From Flavobacteriaceae bacterium TMED81 (GTDB lineage Bacteria > Bacteroidota > Bacteroidia > Flavobacteriales > Flavobacteriaceae), in the NCBI GenBank assembly GCA_002171575.2, contig NHEI02000007.1, positions 1 to 23,874 of the forward strand: 23,874 nt of DNA, written 5' to 3'. The notes below the pieces were generated by a model that was not told where the DNA came from, searched no databases, and worked only from the letters and a program-made list of their open reading frames with translations. Both the position numbers and the translations under genes were made by a program. Below, in pieces: positions 1 through 7,583 of the stretch. Position 1 is the stretch's first letter. Each line of letters opens with the position of its first letter.

Positions 1-240
1 AGAAAGAGTGTTTAATTGCTCATTTGTGATTTCTATTCCAAGATGTTTTTTATGCCAATGCCTAAACTTTTCAAATCTTGAAACTCCTCCATTTTCTAAA
101 TGATATCTTTTAACTTGATTTGCTATTTCTTGTCCATACTGCATGTACATGGCTTCAAAGGCCTGTGTTTTACAATCAACGGAGTCTAAAATAACCCCGT
201 CGAAATCAAAAAAGATGTTTTTAATTACCCCTTTGAACAT
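1..240 (-). CDS. HAD-superfamily hydrolase, C-terminus beyond window
   Basis: Only the first 80 codons are present; the gene runs off the left edge. The N-terminus contains FFDFDGVILDS (about residues 10-20), the HAD motif I with nucleophile Asp12 and acid/base Asp14, so a phosphatase or phosphomutase of the beta-phosphoglucomutase/Gph-like branch is likely. The text after it (VDCKTQAFEAMY) resembles the start of the helical cap domain of that branch. The ATG overlaps the end of the upstream 6-phosphogluconolactonase-like gene by 16 bases, so translation is probably coupled and the protein belongs to the same sugar pathway. A role in dephosphorylating a sugar-phosphate intermediate is inferred from context only; the substrate cannot be read from the sequence. 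Confidence 0.85.
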   Translation of the reverse strand, partial: MFKGVIKNIFFDFDGVILDSVDCKTQAFEAMYMQYGQEIANQVKRYHLENGGVSRFEKFRHWHKKHLGIEITNEQLNTLS

Positions 241-899
241 AGTACAATAAGATTTTGGTTTTGATTTATTAAAGTTTCTATTGGTAGGTTTTTTCTCGCT
301 TTTTTATCTTCTATTAATTTAATTTTGTTAGATCCTCTTATTAATAAAACCGTCTCAAGGGCATTAAGTAAAACTGGAAAACAAAGGGTCATTCGAGACA
401 TTCCATTTCTTTTCTCTTGATCTATAGCGACCAATTTGTTTGGTTCAGCTAGTAAGGCAGCGTTTGGGAACAACGATGCAATATGCCCGTCTTCTCCCAT
501 CCCTAATACGATTAGATCAAAACATGGTATGTTGTTATGATTTTCTAATTTTTCCAACTCATTTATATAGCTTTCGCAAGATTGCTCCGGACTATGTTCA
601 CCTGTATACATTGGAAGTGACAAAGCCTTTATATGACTAAAAAAAACGTCGTTTAAGGAGCTGTAATTGTTTTCTTTATTGTCAATAGGAATAATTCGCT
701 CATCTGTTTGATAAAAACAAACGCGTGCCCAATCCAGTTTTTCGTTTGCCAGTAGCTTTAAAATTGGCATCGGGGTAGATCCTCCTGGGAGCGCAATATG
801 TACGATACCTTTCGCTTGTAAGAGAGCTTCAATTCTATTTTTAAGAAAATTACTCGCTGACTTCTCAAAAGACTTTGGATTAATTTTTTTGATGAACAT
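225..899 (-). CDS. 6-phosphogluconolactonase/GlcN-6-P isomerase family protein
   Basis: A 224-residue protein of the SugarP_isomerase family, close to the usual lactonase length. Family motifs are clear: ALPGGSTPMPILKLL near residue 37, the FYQTDERIIP segment near residue 63, and LGMGEDGHIASLFPN near residue 132. The GEDGHxASLFP form fits DevB-type lactonases better than NagB deaminases, whose equivalent is usually DGHIAFNEP. In central metabolism such enzymes open 6-phosphogluconolactone, but here zwf and gnd are absent and the neighbours are an epimerase, an aldolase and a cytidylyltransferase. A dedicated role in surface-sugar synthesis (lactone opening or aldose-ketose isomerisation) is therefore inferred. 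The start codon overlaps the upstream epimerase by 20 bases. Base composition is AT-rich like the rest of positions 1-3220. Confidence 0.85.
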   Translation of the reverse strand: MFIKKINPKSFEKSASNFLKNRIEALLQAKGIVHIALPGGSTPMPILKLLANEKLDWARVCFYQTDERIIPIDNKENNYSSLNDVFFSHIKALSLPMYTGEHSPEQSCESYINELEKLENHNNIPCFDLIVLGMGEDGHIASLFPNAALLAEPNKLVAIDQEKRNGMSRMTLCFPVLLNALETVLLIRGSNKIKLIEDKKARKNLPIETLINQNQNLIVLCSKG

Positions 900-1746
900 T
901 TCTAATACATTCTAACAGACCTTGCCCCAAATCAATTTGTGGATTGGGTAATAGTTTTTGAGAGATCGATGGTTGAAAAGAATAGGGTGTGTATTTATAG
1001 TGCCCCGTTTTATTTGACTTTAATAGCTTAATGGTTATGTCATCCCCAAGGATTTCGCAAATCATATTAAACAGGTCTATTCGTTTTACTTTATGCGTTC
1101 CCGTGAGAATAATGTGTTTGTTTTTATACTCTTCATTTTCCAGTATATCGACTGAAAGTTTTGCTGCATCCGCTGCATGGATGTATTCTCTTTGCTCTTC
1201 GCCATCTCCGCCGTGAACAATTTCCCTTGTCGTTACGGCCTGTTTTACCAAATTATAGATATAGTTATTATCAAACTCCTTTTCAGAATAAACCGAACCA
1301 TAACGTATAATGTTGAATGTCAAACCATGCTTTTTTTCATATTCTTCCGTGATTTTTTCTGAAGCTAGCTTGCTAATTCCGTAAAAAGATCCTTTTTCGC
1401 TCATTGCATAGGCGCTTGAAGCGTACAAATACCTATTTATTTTATGTTTCACACAGAGGTCAAGAATTTTAAGGTTTGAAACAACATTTAACTGCATTGT
1501 TTTTAAGGGGTGCCTGTTGGCGTCATCGATGTTGGCAAGGCCTGCCAAGTTATAAACGATGTCATAGCGATTAGAAAAGGTTTCCTCTAAATCCTTGTCG
1601 TTTGTAATGTCACACTTTATAAAGTTTGAAGACCCTTTTCGTTCATTAATATCAACGACCGTAACATCATATCCTCTGCGTTCTAATTCTTCTGTCAGAT
1701 ATAATCCTAAAAACCCACTTCCTCCAAAGACTGCAACTTTTTTCAT
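880..1746 (-). CDS. NAD-dependent sugar epimerase/dehydratase
   Basis: A 288-residue extended short-chain dehydrogenase. The Rossmann glycine motif GGSGFLG lies at about residues 8-14, an acidic pair-forming Asp follows beta-2 (VVDINE), and the catalytic pair is in YGISK (YxxxK), preceded by the SSAYA strand that supplies the catalytic Ser. This is the architecture of GalE/RmlB-type enzymes that epimerise, dehydrate or reduce sugars, usually as nucleotide sugars. The length is slightly short, with a compact C-terminal substrate domain. Its ATG overlaps the stop of the aldolase gene upstream as ATGA, so the two are translationally coupled. Whether the substrate is a nucleotide sugar or a free or phosphorylated sugar acid made by the aldolase cannot be decided from sequence. 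Confidence 0.87.
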   Translation of the reverse strand: MKKVAVFGGSGFLGLYLTEELERRGYDVTVVDINERKGSSNFIKCDITNDKDLEETFSNRYDIVYNLAGLANIDDANRHPLKTMQLNVVSNLKILDLCVKHKINRYLYASSAYAMSEKGSFYGISKLASEKITEEYEKKHGLTFNIIRYGSVYSEKEFDNNYIYNLVKQAVTTREIVHGGDGEEQREYIHAADAAKLSVDILENEEYKNKHIILTGTHKVKRIDLFNMICEILGDDITIKLLKSNKTGHYKYTPYSFQPSISQKLLPNPQIDLGQGLLECIRNVHQKN

Positions 1747-2528
1747 TTAAGTTCTTTAATTTTTTTGAGTTCTGATTTGGCTCGATCTCCAAGGAAAAAG
1801 AAATCGATACTAAAGGCGATTAAAGAGTACCCTTGTTGAATTTTTTCAATTGAGAACAATGAGTCTGATTCTATAACATGATAGCCCAGGGGCTTATTAG
1901 CCTTGTTCCCTTTCGTTATATAACTCTGTAATGCGTCTTTAACATCTGGACGATTATAGTCCCCTGGAAATCCCATTGAACTTGAGAGGTCATAAGGACC
2001 TATAATGGTTCCGTCAATCCCTTCAACTGATAAAATTTCATCTAGATTCTCAATTGCATCAATGTGCTCTATTTGTGCGATAATAACAACATTATCATTG
2101 AGCCACTTCTTATAGGATTCGAAGCCCTCTCCATAGTGCTGAGCTCTGTTTAAGCCAACACCTCTATTGCCTCGTGGTGGGTAATACGAATGGGCTACTG
2201 CATTTTTTGCCTCTTCTTTATTTTTAATCATGGGGACAACAATTCCATCAGCACCAGCATCTAATACACGTTTGATAATAACCTCTTCATTCTTACAGAC
2301 ACGCACAAGCGCTTGCATCCCATTTCCCTGTATATGGGCGATGAGATCTGCTGTTTGCTCAATGTCAATTGGAGCGTGCTCTAAGTCTATAACCACCCAA
2401 TCAAATCCTGATTTTCCAAAAATTTCTACCACTGATCTGTGTGGTATTGTCAACCAGGTTCCTATTGTGAGTTCTTTTTTTTGAAGACTCACTTTTAATC
2501 TGCTTGGTTTATGTGTAAAGGGTATCAT
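1743..2528 (-). CDS. HpcH/HpaI-family class II pyruvate aldolase
   Basis: A 261-residue protein with the full set of conserved elements known from GarL and HpaI: EHAP (catalytic His loop, about residue 51), LVRV (the Arg that holds pyruvate, about residue 75), VPMI, the YPPRGNRGVG segment, and the metal ligands in QIEH (Glu) and GPYDLS (Asp). The family joins or splits pyruvate and an aldehyde to make 2-keto-3-deoxy-4-hydroxy acids, using a divalent metal. Catabolic partners (hydratases, dehydratases, transporters) are missing. Instead it sits 10 bases after a CMP-sugar-synthetase-like gene and overlaps an epimerase, so a biosynthetic condensation making a ulosonic acid is an attractive inference. 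All active-site residues I could check are present. Confidence 0.9.
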   Translation of the reverse strand: MIPFTHKPSRLKVSLQKKELTIGTWLTIPHRSVVEIFGKSGFDWVVIDLEHAPIDIEQTADLIAHIQGNGMQALVRVCKNEEVIIKRVLDAGADGIVVPMIKNKEEAKNAVAHSYYPPRGNRGVGLNRAQHYGEGFESYKKWLNDNVVIIAQIEHIDAIENLDEILSVEGIDGTIIGPYDLSSSMGFPGDYNRPDVKDALQSYITKGNKANKPLGYHVIESDSLFSIEKIQQGYSLIAFSIDFFFLGDRAKSELKKIKELK

Positions 2529-2538
2529 TATTGTTGTT

Positions 2539-3213
2539 TTAACGGAGTTGTTTATATAGCGTTTCTGCTATAATAAAGTCTTCTGGGTCATCAATGTCTG
2601 TGGCTTCTATCTTGTCTATTTCAAGCATATAAGGTTGACTACCTATTCTGTTGTTATTAATAGCAAATGACTCTTTAGTGAAAATATAAAAACAAGAATT
2701 TTCCTCAAAAATTGGAGAGAGGTGTTGTGTGACCAACATTTTGGGGTCGTGATTCATTGGTGTTGCATCTTCATTATAAAACCTCTTTTGTGTTTTTGTT
2801 ACAGAAAAAACAGAGTCTGCGTATCCATTAGCAAGAAGTTTTATCATCTTTTCTAATGCCAATGTAAATGTTTCTTTCTTTATAAGAGGATTTGTGCTGT
2901 GGGTTTGTATGTAAATATCTGCCGAACGTTTTTGAATATCATGTTTTATGATTTCATTCATTGAAACATAATCTCCACAAATTTCCGCAGGTCTATCTAT
3001 CACGGTTACCTTATTTAGATGGTTTTTTTGAATATCATTTTTTATTGTTTTACTATCCGTATTAACGATTACTTCTCCAACCAATGAACAATCCAATAAC
3101 AATTCCAAAGTGATCCTGTATAAGGGCTTTCCATTAAATAATTTCAAGTTTTTATTGGGAACCCGTTCCGAATTTCCTTTCATTGGTAAAAGTGCAACTA
3201 TCGATGGTTTCAT
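2539..3213 (-). CDS. Acylneuraminate/CMP-sugar cytidylyltransferase family
   Basis: A 224-residue nucleotidyltransferase related to NeuA and KdsB. The nucleotide-binding loop LLPMKGNSERVPNKN (about residues 8-22) replaces the more common IPARGGSKGIPxKN, but keeps the Arg, Pro, Lys and Asn of that motif. VNTDS, RPAEICGDYVSM and the THSTNPLIKK segment follow the usual family order. Enzymes of this family activate keto-sugar acids such as sialic acid or KDO with CTP. I choose the ATG at 3213; a TTG two codons earlier would also be in frame, but the ATG leaves a normal 7-base gap after the upstream stop. No NeuB or KdsA-type PEP synthase is visible in the window, yet a pyruvate aldolase follows directly. 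The true sugar acid is unknown. Confidence 0.87.
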   Translation of the reverse strand: MKPSIVALLPMKGNSERVPNKNLKLFNGKPLYRITLELLLDCSLVGEVIVNTDSKTIKNDIQKNHLNKVTVIDRPAEICGDYVSMNEIIKHDIQKRSADIYIQTHSTNPLIKKETFTLALEKMIKLLANGYADSVFSVTKTQKRFYNEDATPMNHDPKMLVTQHLSPIFEENSCFYIFTKESFAINNNRIGSQPYMLEIDKIEATDIDDPEDFIIAETLYKQLR

Positions 3214-3220
3214 TAGCAAA

Positions 3221-3646
3221 TTATGTTTTTTCCAACAACCAACTACTACTTTGTATTTTATCTCCTAATCCATCTATTAGCGCCACTCCCAACTCCTTAC
3301 AAACCGGAATTTCGGGAATGGTATCATTGTTTTGGTCTCCGCCATTGGCAAAAGCCAAATCATAATCCGCTCCATATTCATTCGCTAATAAACGGATACT
3401 CTCACAAACCGTTCGGTCTTTATCAATCGACAAAATCGCTTTGTCAACTGCCTTGATGTTGCTGACAATCAGTAGTCGCTCCTCTTCGTCTTGAAAAGCT
3501 TTGCTTCCCTTCAGCTCTCTTTGGTGGTCGCTATTGACAATCACAAACAGCTCATCGCATAGCGCCTTGGCGTTGTTAAAATATTCCAAATGCCCTTTGT
3601 GCAAAGGATTAAAATAGCCCGATACGATGATTGCCTTTTTCTTCAT
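3221..3646 (-). CDS. HxGH-type adenylyl/cytidylyltransferase-like protein
   Basis: A 141-residue single-domain protein of the nucleotidyltransferase superfamily that includes TagD (glycerol-3-phosphate cytidylyltransferase) and the C-terminal domain of HldE. The signature SGYFNPLHKGH carries the HxGH motif at residues 17-20, and VNSD, a KG pair and a GGD triplet follow as in HldE-type domains. The C-terminal ISTT-like contact is degenerate (KIQSSSW). The protein probably transfers AMP or CMP to a small phosphorylated substrate such as a sugar 1-phosphate, but which one cannot be read. It shares one base with the glmS stop codon (TAATG), so it is coupled to glmS, and lies 7 bases before the CMP-sugar-synthetase-like gene. 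Confidence 0.8.
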   Translation of the reverse strand: MKKKAIIVSGYFNPLHKGHLEYFNNAKALCDELFVIVNSDHQRELKGSKAFQDEEERLLIVSNIKAVDKAILSIDKDRTVCESIRLLANEYGADYDLAFANGGDQNNDTIPEIPVCKELGVALIDGLGDKIQSSSWLLEKT

Positions 3647-5487
3647 TATTCCACCGTCACGGATTTTGCAAGGTTTCTGGGTTGGTCTACATTACAACCG
3701 CGCGTCACTGCGATATGATAGGCAAGTAACTGCAAGGGAACTGATGCCAAAATGGGTGTTAAAGACTCTGTGACTTCTGGGATTTCAATCACATGATCCG
3801 CAAGAGCTTTAACCGACTTGTCACCCTTAGTAACAACCGCTATAATTTTACCGTCTCTTGATTTGATTTCTTGAATATTGCTCACCACTTTTTCGTAATG
3901 TCCTTTGTTGGTGGCAATCACAACCACAGGCATGTTTTTATCAATCAGCGCAATGGGCCCATGCTTCATTTCTGCTGCGGGATAGCCCTCTGCATGGATA
4001 TAGGAGATTTCTTTAAGCTTTAACGCTCCCTCCAAGGCTACTGGAAAATTGTACCCGCGTCCCAAATACAAAAAGTTGGCAGCATCTTTATAATTCTTTG
4101 CAATCTGCTCAATCTCCTTTTCGCTTTTCAATACGGTTTGTACGGCTTTGGGAAGGGCTTCCAGCTCCTCGGCAACACGACTAAACTCATCACCAGACAA
4201 GGTGCCTCGCAATTGTCCCAAACGCAATCCAATCAACATCAACAAGGTGATCTGTGTTGTAAAGGCCTTGGTTGATGCCACCCCAATTTCTGGGCCTGCA
4301 TGCGTGTAGGCACCCATATCGGCAATACGTGCAATCGAACTCCCCACCACATTACAAATTCCAAATACAAAAGCACCTGCTTCTTTGGCAAGCTTAATCG
4401 CCGCTAAGGTATCTGCTGTTTCACCTGATTGAGAAATGGCAATTACAACATCGTCTGTATAGATTACTGGGTTGCGATAGCGAAACTCCGAAGCATATTC
4501 CACCTCAACAGGGATACGAGCAGCATCCTCAAACAGATATTCCCCCACTAGGCCTGCGTGCCACGAGGTGCCACAAGCAATGATGATAATTCGTTTGGCG
4601 TTTTGAAACACTTCTTTGTTTTCTTCCAAACCAGACAACAAAATCTGTTGTTGATCCCTGTGAAGTCTTCCACGAAAGGTATCAATGATGGCATCGGGTT
4701 GCTCGTAAATCTCTTTGAGCATAAAATGGTCATAGCCGCCTTTTTCAATTTTTTCTAAGCTCAATTGCAATTCTTGGATTTGAGGGTCAACCCGACTGTT
4801 ATCAGGAATTGCGTACATTTTTAATCCCTTGTCTTGGTTGATGACCGCCATTTCATTGTCTTCCAAATAAATGGAACGGTTGGTGTATTCAATAAAAGGC
4901 GAGGCGTCAGAGGCCACAAAATATTCATCTTTCCCCAAACCGATTGCAAGCGGACTTCCCAGCTTGGCAACCACGATTTCTTTGGGTCGATCTTTGTCAA
5001 AAACCGCAATGGCATAGGCGCCCACCACTTGGTTCAGGGCGATTTGTACGGCTTTTCCTGTTTTGAGTCCTTGGGTGATTTGAATGTATTCAATCAAGTT
5101 GACCAAAACCTCTGTGTCAGTTTCGGATGAGAACGAAAACCCTTGTTCGGTCAAATAGGCGCGTAAGGATTCATAGTTTTCAATGATCCCATTGTGAACC
5201 AATACCAAACGACCTGAATTGGAGGTGTGCGGGTGTGCATTCACATCATTGGGAACCCCGTGTGTTGCCCAGCGTGTATGACCAATCCCAAGCGTGCCAG
5301 ATCGTTTATTTTGTTGAGTCTTGGCTTCCAAAGACGCAACCTTACCTTTGGTTTTTGTTAGCTGTAACTCGCTATTGAGTAAGGCAATCCCTGCACTGTC
5401 ATAGCCGCGATATTCCAAGCGTTTTAACCCCTGAATAACAATGGGGTATGCCGCACGATTTCCAACATAACCTACAATTCCACACAT
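3646..5487 (-). CDS. glmS: Glutamine--fructose-6-phosphate aminotransferase (GlmS)
   Basis: A 613-residue enzyme that makes glucosamine 6-phosphate from fructose 6-phosphate and glutamine, the first committed step to UDP-GlcNAc for peptidoglycan, lipid A and other glycans. The start is placed at MCGIVGYVG because the Cys after Met is the N-terminal nucleophile of the glutaminase domain; a 15-codon extension to 5532 would bury it. YRGYDSAGI, HTRWATHG and HPHTS mark the amidotransferase half. ISQSGETADT marks the first SIS domain, EGYPAAEMKHGPIAL the second, and the C-terminus DQPRNLAKSVTVE is the usual one. The ATG is one base after the ugd stop, leaving no room for a glmS ribozyme. Its position between ugd and the nucleotidyltransferase suggests extra hexosamine supply for polysaccharide. 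Confidence 0.97.
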   Translation of the reverse strand: MCGIVGYVGNRAAYPIVIQGLKRLEYRGYDSAGIALLNSELQLTKTKGKVASLEAKTQQNKRSGTLGIGHTRWATHGVPNDVNAHPHTSNSGRLVLVHNGIIENYESLRAYLTEQGFSFSSETDTEVLVNLIEYIQITQGLKTGKAVQIALNQVVGAYAIAVFDKDRPKEIVVAKLGSPLAIGLGKDEYFVASDASPFIEYTNRSIYLEDNEMAVINQDKGLKMYAIPDNSRVDPQIQELQLSLEKIEKGGYDHFMLKEIYEQPDAIIDTFRGRLHRDQQQILLSGLEENKEVFQNAKRIIIIACGTSWHAGLVGEYLFEDAARIPVEVEYASEFRYRNPVIYTDDVVIAISQSGETADTLAAIKLAKEAGAFVFGICNVVGSSIARIADMGAYTHAGPEIGVASTKAFTTQITLLMLIGLRLGQLRGTLSGDEFSRVAEELEALPKAVQTVLKSEKEIEQIAKNYKDAANFLYLGRGYNFPVALEGALKLKEISYIHAEGYPAAEMKHGPIALIDKNMPVVVIATNKGHYEKVVSNIQEIKSRDGKIIAVVTKGDKSVKALADHVIEIPEVTESLTPILASVPLQLLAYHIAVTRGCNVDQPRNLAKSVTVE

Positions 5488-5488
5488 A

Positions 5489-6904
5489 TTAGCTTTCTGT
5501 TGCTTTTCCAATCTCATAGGCCGTGAAGCCAATCGATTGGAGTTGGTTGTGATTTAAAATTTTTCTTCCGTCAAATACAAAAGCTGGCTTTTCCATTTGG
5601 GCATAAATGGTTTCAAAGTCTTGGGTTTGAAACACATCCCACTCTGTAATAACGGCCAAAGCATGGGCTTTCGTACATGCTGCCTCTGCCGAATCGACAC
5701 TGTAAAGCTTTGCTAGCTTTCCATTAATATCTTTTTCTGTTTCTCCGCGGTATTCCAATAGGGTTTGCAAATCCATCTGCATCCGAGCTAAAGACACTTT
5801 GGGATCATACACAACAATCTCTGCGCCCTCAGATAGTAATTGATCTGCCACATAAATCGCTGCGGATTCTCTTGTGTCATTGGTGTCCTTTTTAAAGGCC
5901 CAGCCCCAAAAGGCAATTTTTTTACCATTCACCGTATTGAATAAGGCCTGTTGAATCCGATTGGCAAAGCGGTTTTTTTGGTAATCATTTATGTTAATAA
6001 CGCCCTTCCAATAGTCGGCTACTTCATCTAGACCATGTTGCTGACACAGATAAACTAGATTTAAAATGTCTTTTTGAAAACAGCTCCCCCCAAAACCAAC
6101 TGATGCTTTTAAAAATTTGGAGCCAATCCGACTATCCTTGCCAACTGCGGCGGCGACTTCTTCCACATCGGCACCTGTGGCTTCACAAAGTGCAGATATA
6201 CTGTTTATGGAACTTATCCGCTGTGCCAAAAAGGCGTTGGAAACGAGCTTGGATAGCTCAGAAGACCAGACATTGGTTGTCACAATTTTTTCACGTGGAA
6301 CCCAATTGGCATAAATATCAACTAGCGCCTGGACGGCTTTTTCAGCTTTAGGTGTTCTGCGACCCCCGATAAGCACCCGGTCTGATTTAAATAAATCTGC
6401 AACCGCTGTGCCTTCTGCTAAAAACTCGGGGTTGGACAAGACCTCAAAATGTGCGCCGTGGGGTGATTGTTCCAATATGGTTTGAATCGCTTCTGCTGTG
6501 CGAACAGGAAGTGTACTTTTTTCGACCACGATTTTATCGCTCATTGCCACCTCTGCAATGCGCCGGGCACATTGCTCAATATAGGTCAGGTCTGCAGCCA
6601 TGCCCTTCCCCTTTCCGTAGGTTTTGGTAGGCGTATTGACCGCAATAAAAATGATGTCTGCTTCCTGAATTGCTTTGTCAAGTTCTGTAGAAAAAAAGAG
6701 GTTTTTATCTCGTGCTTTGCCCACGACTTCGGCTAAACCTGGTTCGTAAATCGGTAAATTGTCTAAATCTGGGTCATTCCAAGCGGCAATGCGATCTTCA
6801 CTGATGTCAACCACAGTAACTGTGATATTAGGACATTGTCTGGCTATTACCGCCATGGTGGGTCCGCCCACATAGCCCGCTCCAATACAGCAGATTTTAT
6901 TCAT
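5489..6904 (-). CDS. ugd: UDP-glucose 6-dehydrogenase, animal-like type
   Basis: A 471-residue NAD-dependent enzyme that oxidises UDP-glucose twice to UDP-glucuronate, a precursor of uronic-acid glycans. The dinucleotide-binding motif CIGAGYVGGP is at residues 6-15, the catalytic Cys is Cys275 in FGGSCFQKD, and Lys265 in FLKASVG is the expected partner. Long stretches such as ANAFLAQRISSINSISALCE-type text are very close to what I recall of the human enzyme, a type also common in Bacteroidota. I place the start at MNKICC (ATG at 6904), which overlaps the preceding gene by 8 bases; an in-frame ATG seven codons upstream (6925) would overlap by 29. The C-terminal UDP-binding domain appears complete, ending near GFTAYEIGKATES. 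Confidence 0.95.
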   Translation of the reverse strand: MNKICCIGAGYVGGPTMAVIARQCPNITVTVVDISEDRIAAWNDPDLDNLPIYEPGLAEVVGKARDKNLFFSTELDKAIQEADIIFIAVNTPTKTYGKGKGMAADLTYIEQCARRIAEVAMSDKIVVEKSTLPVRTAEAIQTILEQSPHGAHFEVLSNPEFLAEGTAVADLFKSDRVLIGGRRTPKAEKAVQALVDIYANWVPREKIVTTNVWSSELSKLVSNAFLAQRISSINSISALCEATGADVEEVAAAVGKDSRIGSKFLKASVGFGGSCFQKDILNLVYLCQQHGLDEVADYWKGVININDYQKNRFANRIQQALFNTVNGKKIAFWGWAFKKDTNDTRESAAIYVADQLLSEGAEIVVYDPKVSLARMQMDLQTLLEYRGETEKDINGKLAKLYSVDSAEAACTKAHALAVITEWDVFQTQDFETIYAQMEKPAFVFDGRKILNHNQLQSIGFTAYEIGKATES

Positions 6905-7583
6905 CTGGGTTGGTTTTGTGTGCAAAAGTAGGGATTTTATAGGTGAGCATCAGTCCGCCACGATAGGCTACGACCTCTCCTGACCCATTAAATGGTCGAT
7001 AAACCGTTTCGTCTGGATGATCTAAGTCTACTCGCCGTAGTCCCTTATATCCCTTATACCAGGACTGTGTTAGCCCTGCTCCAATAAAAAGTTCCAAGCC
7101 AAAGCCCTTTTTAAGTCGTTTTTTGTAGCCAACGCTAAGGCCATAAAAAGCCACACGCCCTGATTGGTATTCATCATCTGGAATATCAAACTGTTTTTCA
7201 GCACCTTCTTTTTCTGCCCAATAGTCATAGATAATTGCAAAATTGGGCTTTTGCAAAGTAAACATTCCAAAGCCGATGTGCGGGCCTATAAACCAGTTTT
7301 GGGTATCGCTTTGCTGATACCATCGATACTCCAAAAACACTTGATTTACATGAAAGGGGGTGTCATCGAGAAGTGGCTGTTCGTCCCAAAACGAGCCGAG
7401 TACATCCAACTGAAAAGATTGTTTTTCTCCTAAGGGGACTTCCAAGGCAAGGTTTGGGATCAAAAACGGGAGTGTTGCTAGATTGACCTTGGCTTCCGTT
7501 TGAGCAGCAAGACCTCCGCTCAACATCACAATCACCCAAAAATTAAGGGCCTGACTGCGCTTTATGTTTGGTTTAATTCGCAT
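6897..7583 (-). CDS. DUF3575-like outer-membrane beta-barrel protein
   Basis: A 228-residue protein with a hydrophobic leader (about residues 12-28, FWVIVMLSGGLAAQTEA) consistent with a signal peptide cut near AQT-EA. The mature part has alternating, aromatic-rich strands (LALEVPLGEKQSFQLDVLG, VFLEYRWY, WFIGPHIGFGMF, VAFYGLSVGYKKRL, GFGLELFIGAGLT) typical of a small outer-membrane barrel. The NLATLPFLIPNLALEVPL start of the barrel matches my memory of the DUF3575 family of Bacteroidota. The function of that family is not established. The gene begins directly after the stop of the membrane winged-helix gene (TAAATG) and overlaps ugd, so it is made together with the polysaccharide precursors. 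A role in surface-glycan assembly or anchoring is only a guess. Confidence 0.75.
   Translation of the reverse strand: MRIKPNIKRSQALNFWVIVMLSGGLAAQTEAKVNLATLPFLIPNLALEVPLGEKQSFQLDVLGSFWDEQPLLDDTPFHVNQVFLEYRWYQQSDTQNWFIGPHIGFGMFTLQKPNFAIIYDYWAEKEGAEKQFDIPDDEYQSGRVAFYGLSVGYKKRLKKGFGLELFIGAGLTQSWYKGYKGLRRVDLDHPDETVYRPFNGSGEVVAYRGGLMLTYKIPTFAHKTNPDE

Noticed and set aside
5488..5532. N-terminal extension of glmS and a possible glmS ribozyme upstream
   Set aside because: The nucleophile Cys must follow the initiator Met, so the start is 5487. The ugd stop is one base away, leaving no space for the ribozyme, which is a Gram-positive feature.
6289..6304. Second CACGTG site, TTTTTCACGTGGAACC, resembling parS
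   Set aside because: It has three mismatches to the parS consensus, is not palindromic beyond the core, and lies inside ugd where it encodes the conserved WVPRE segment.
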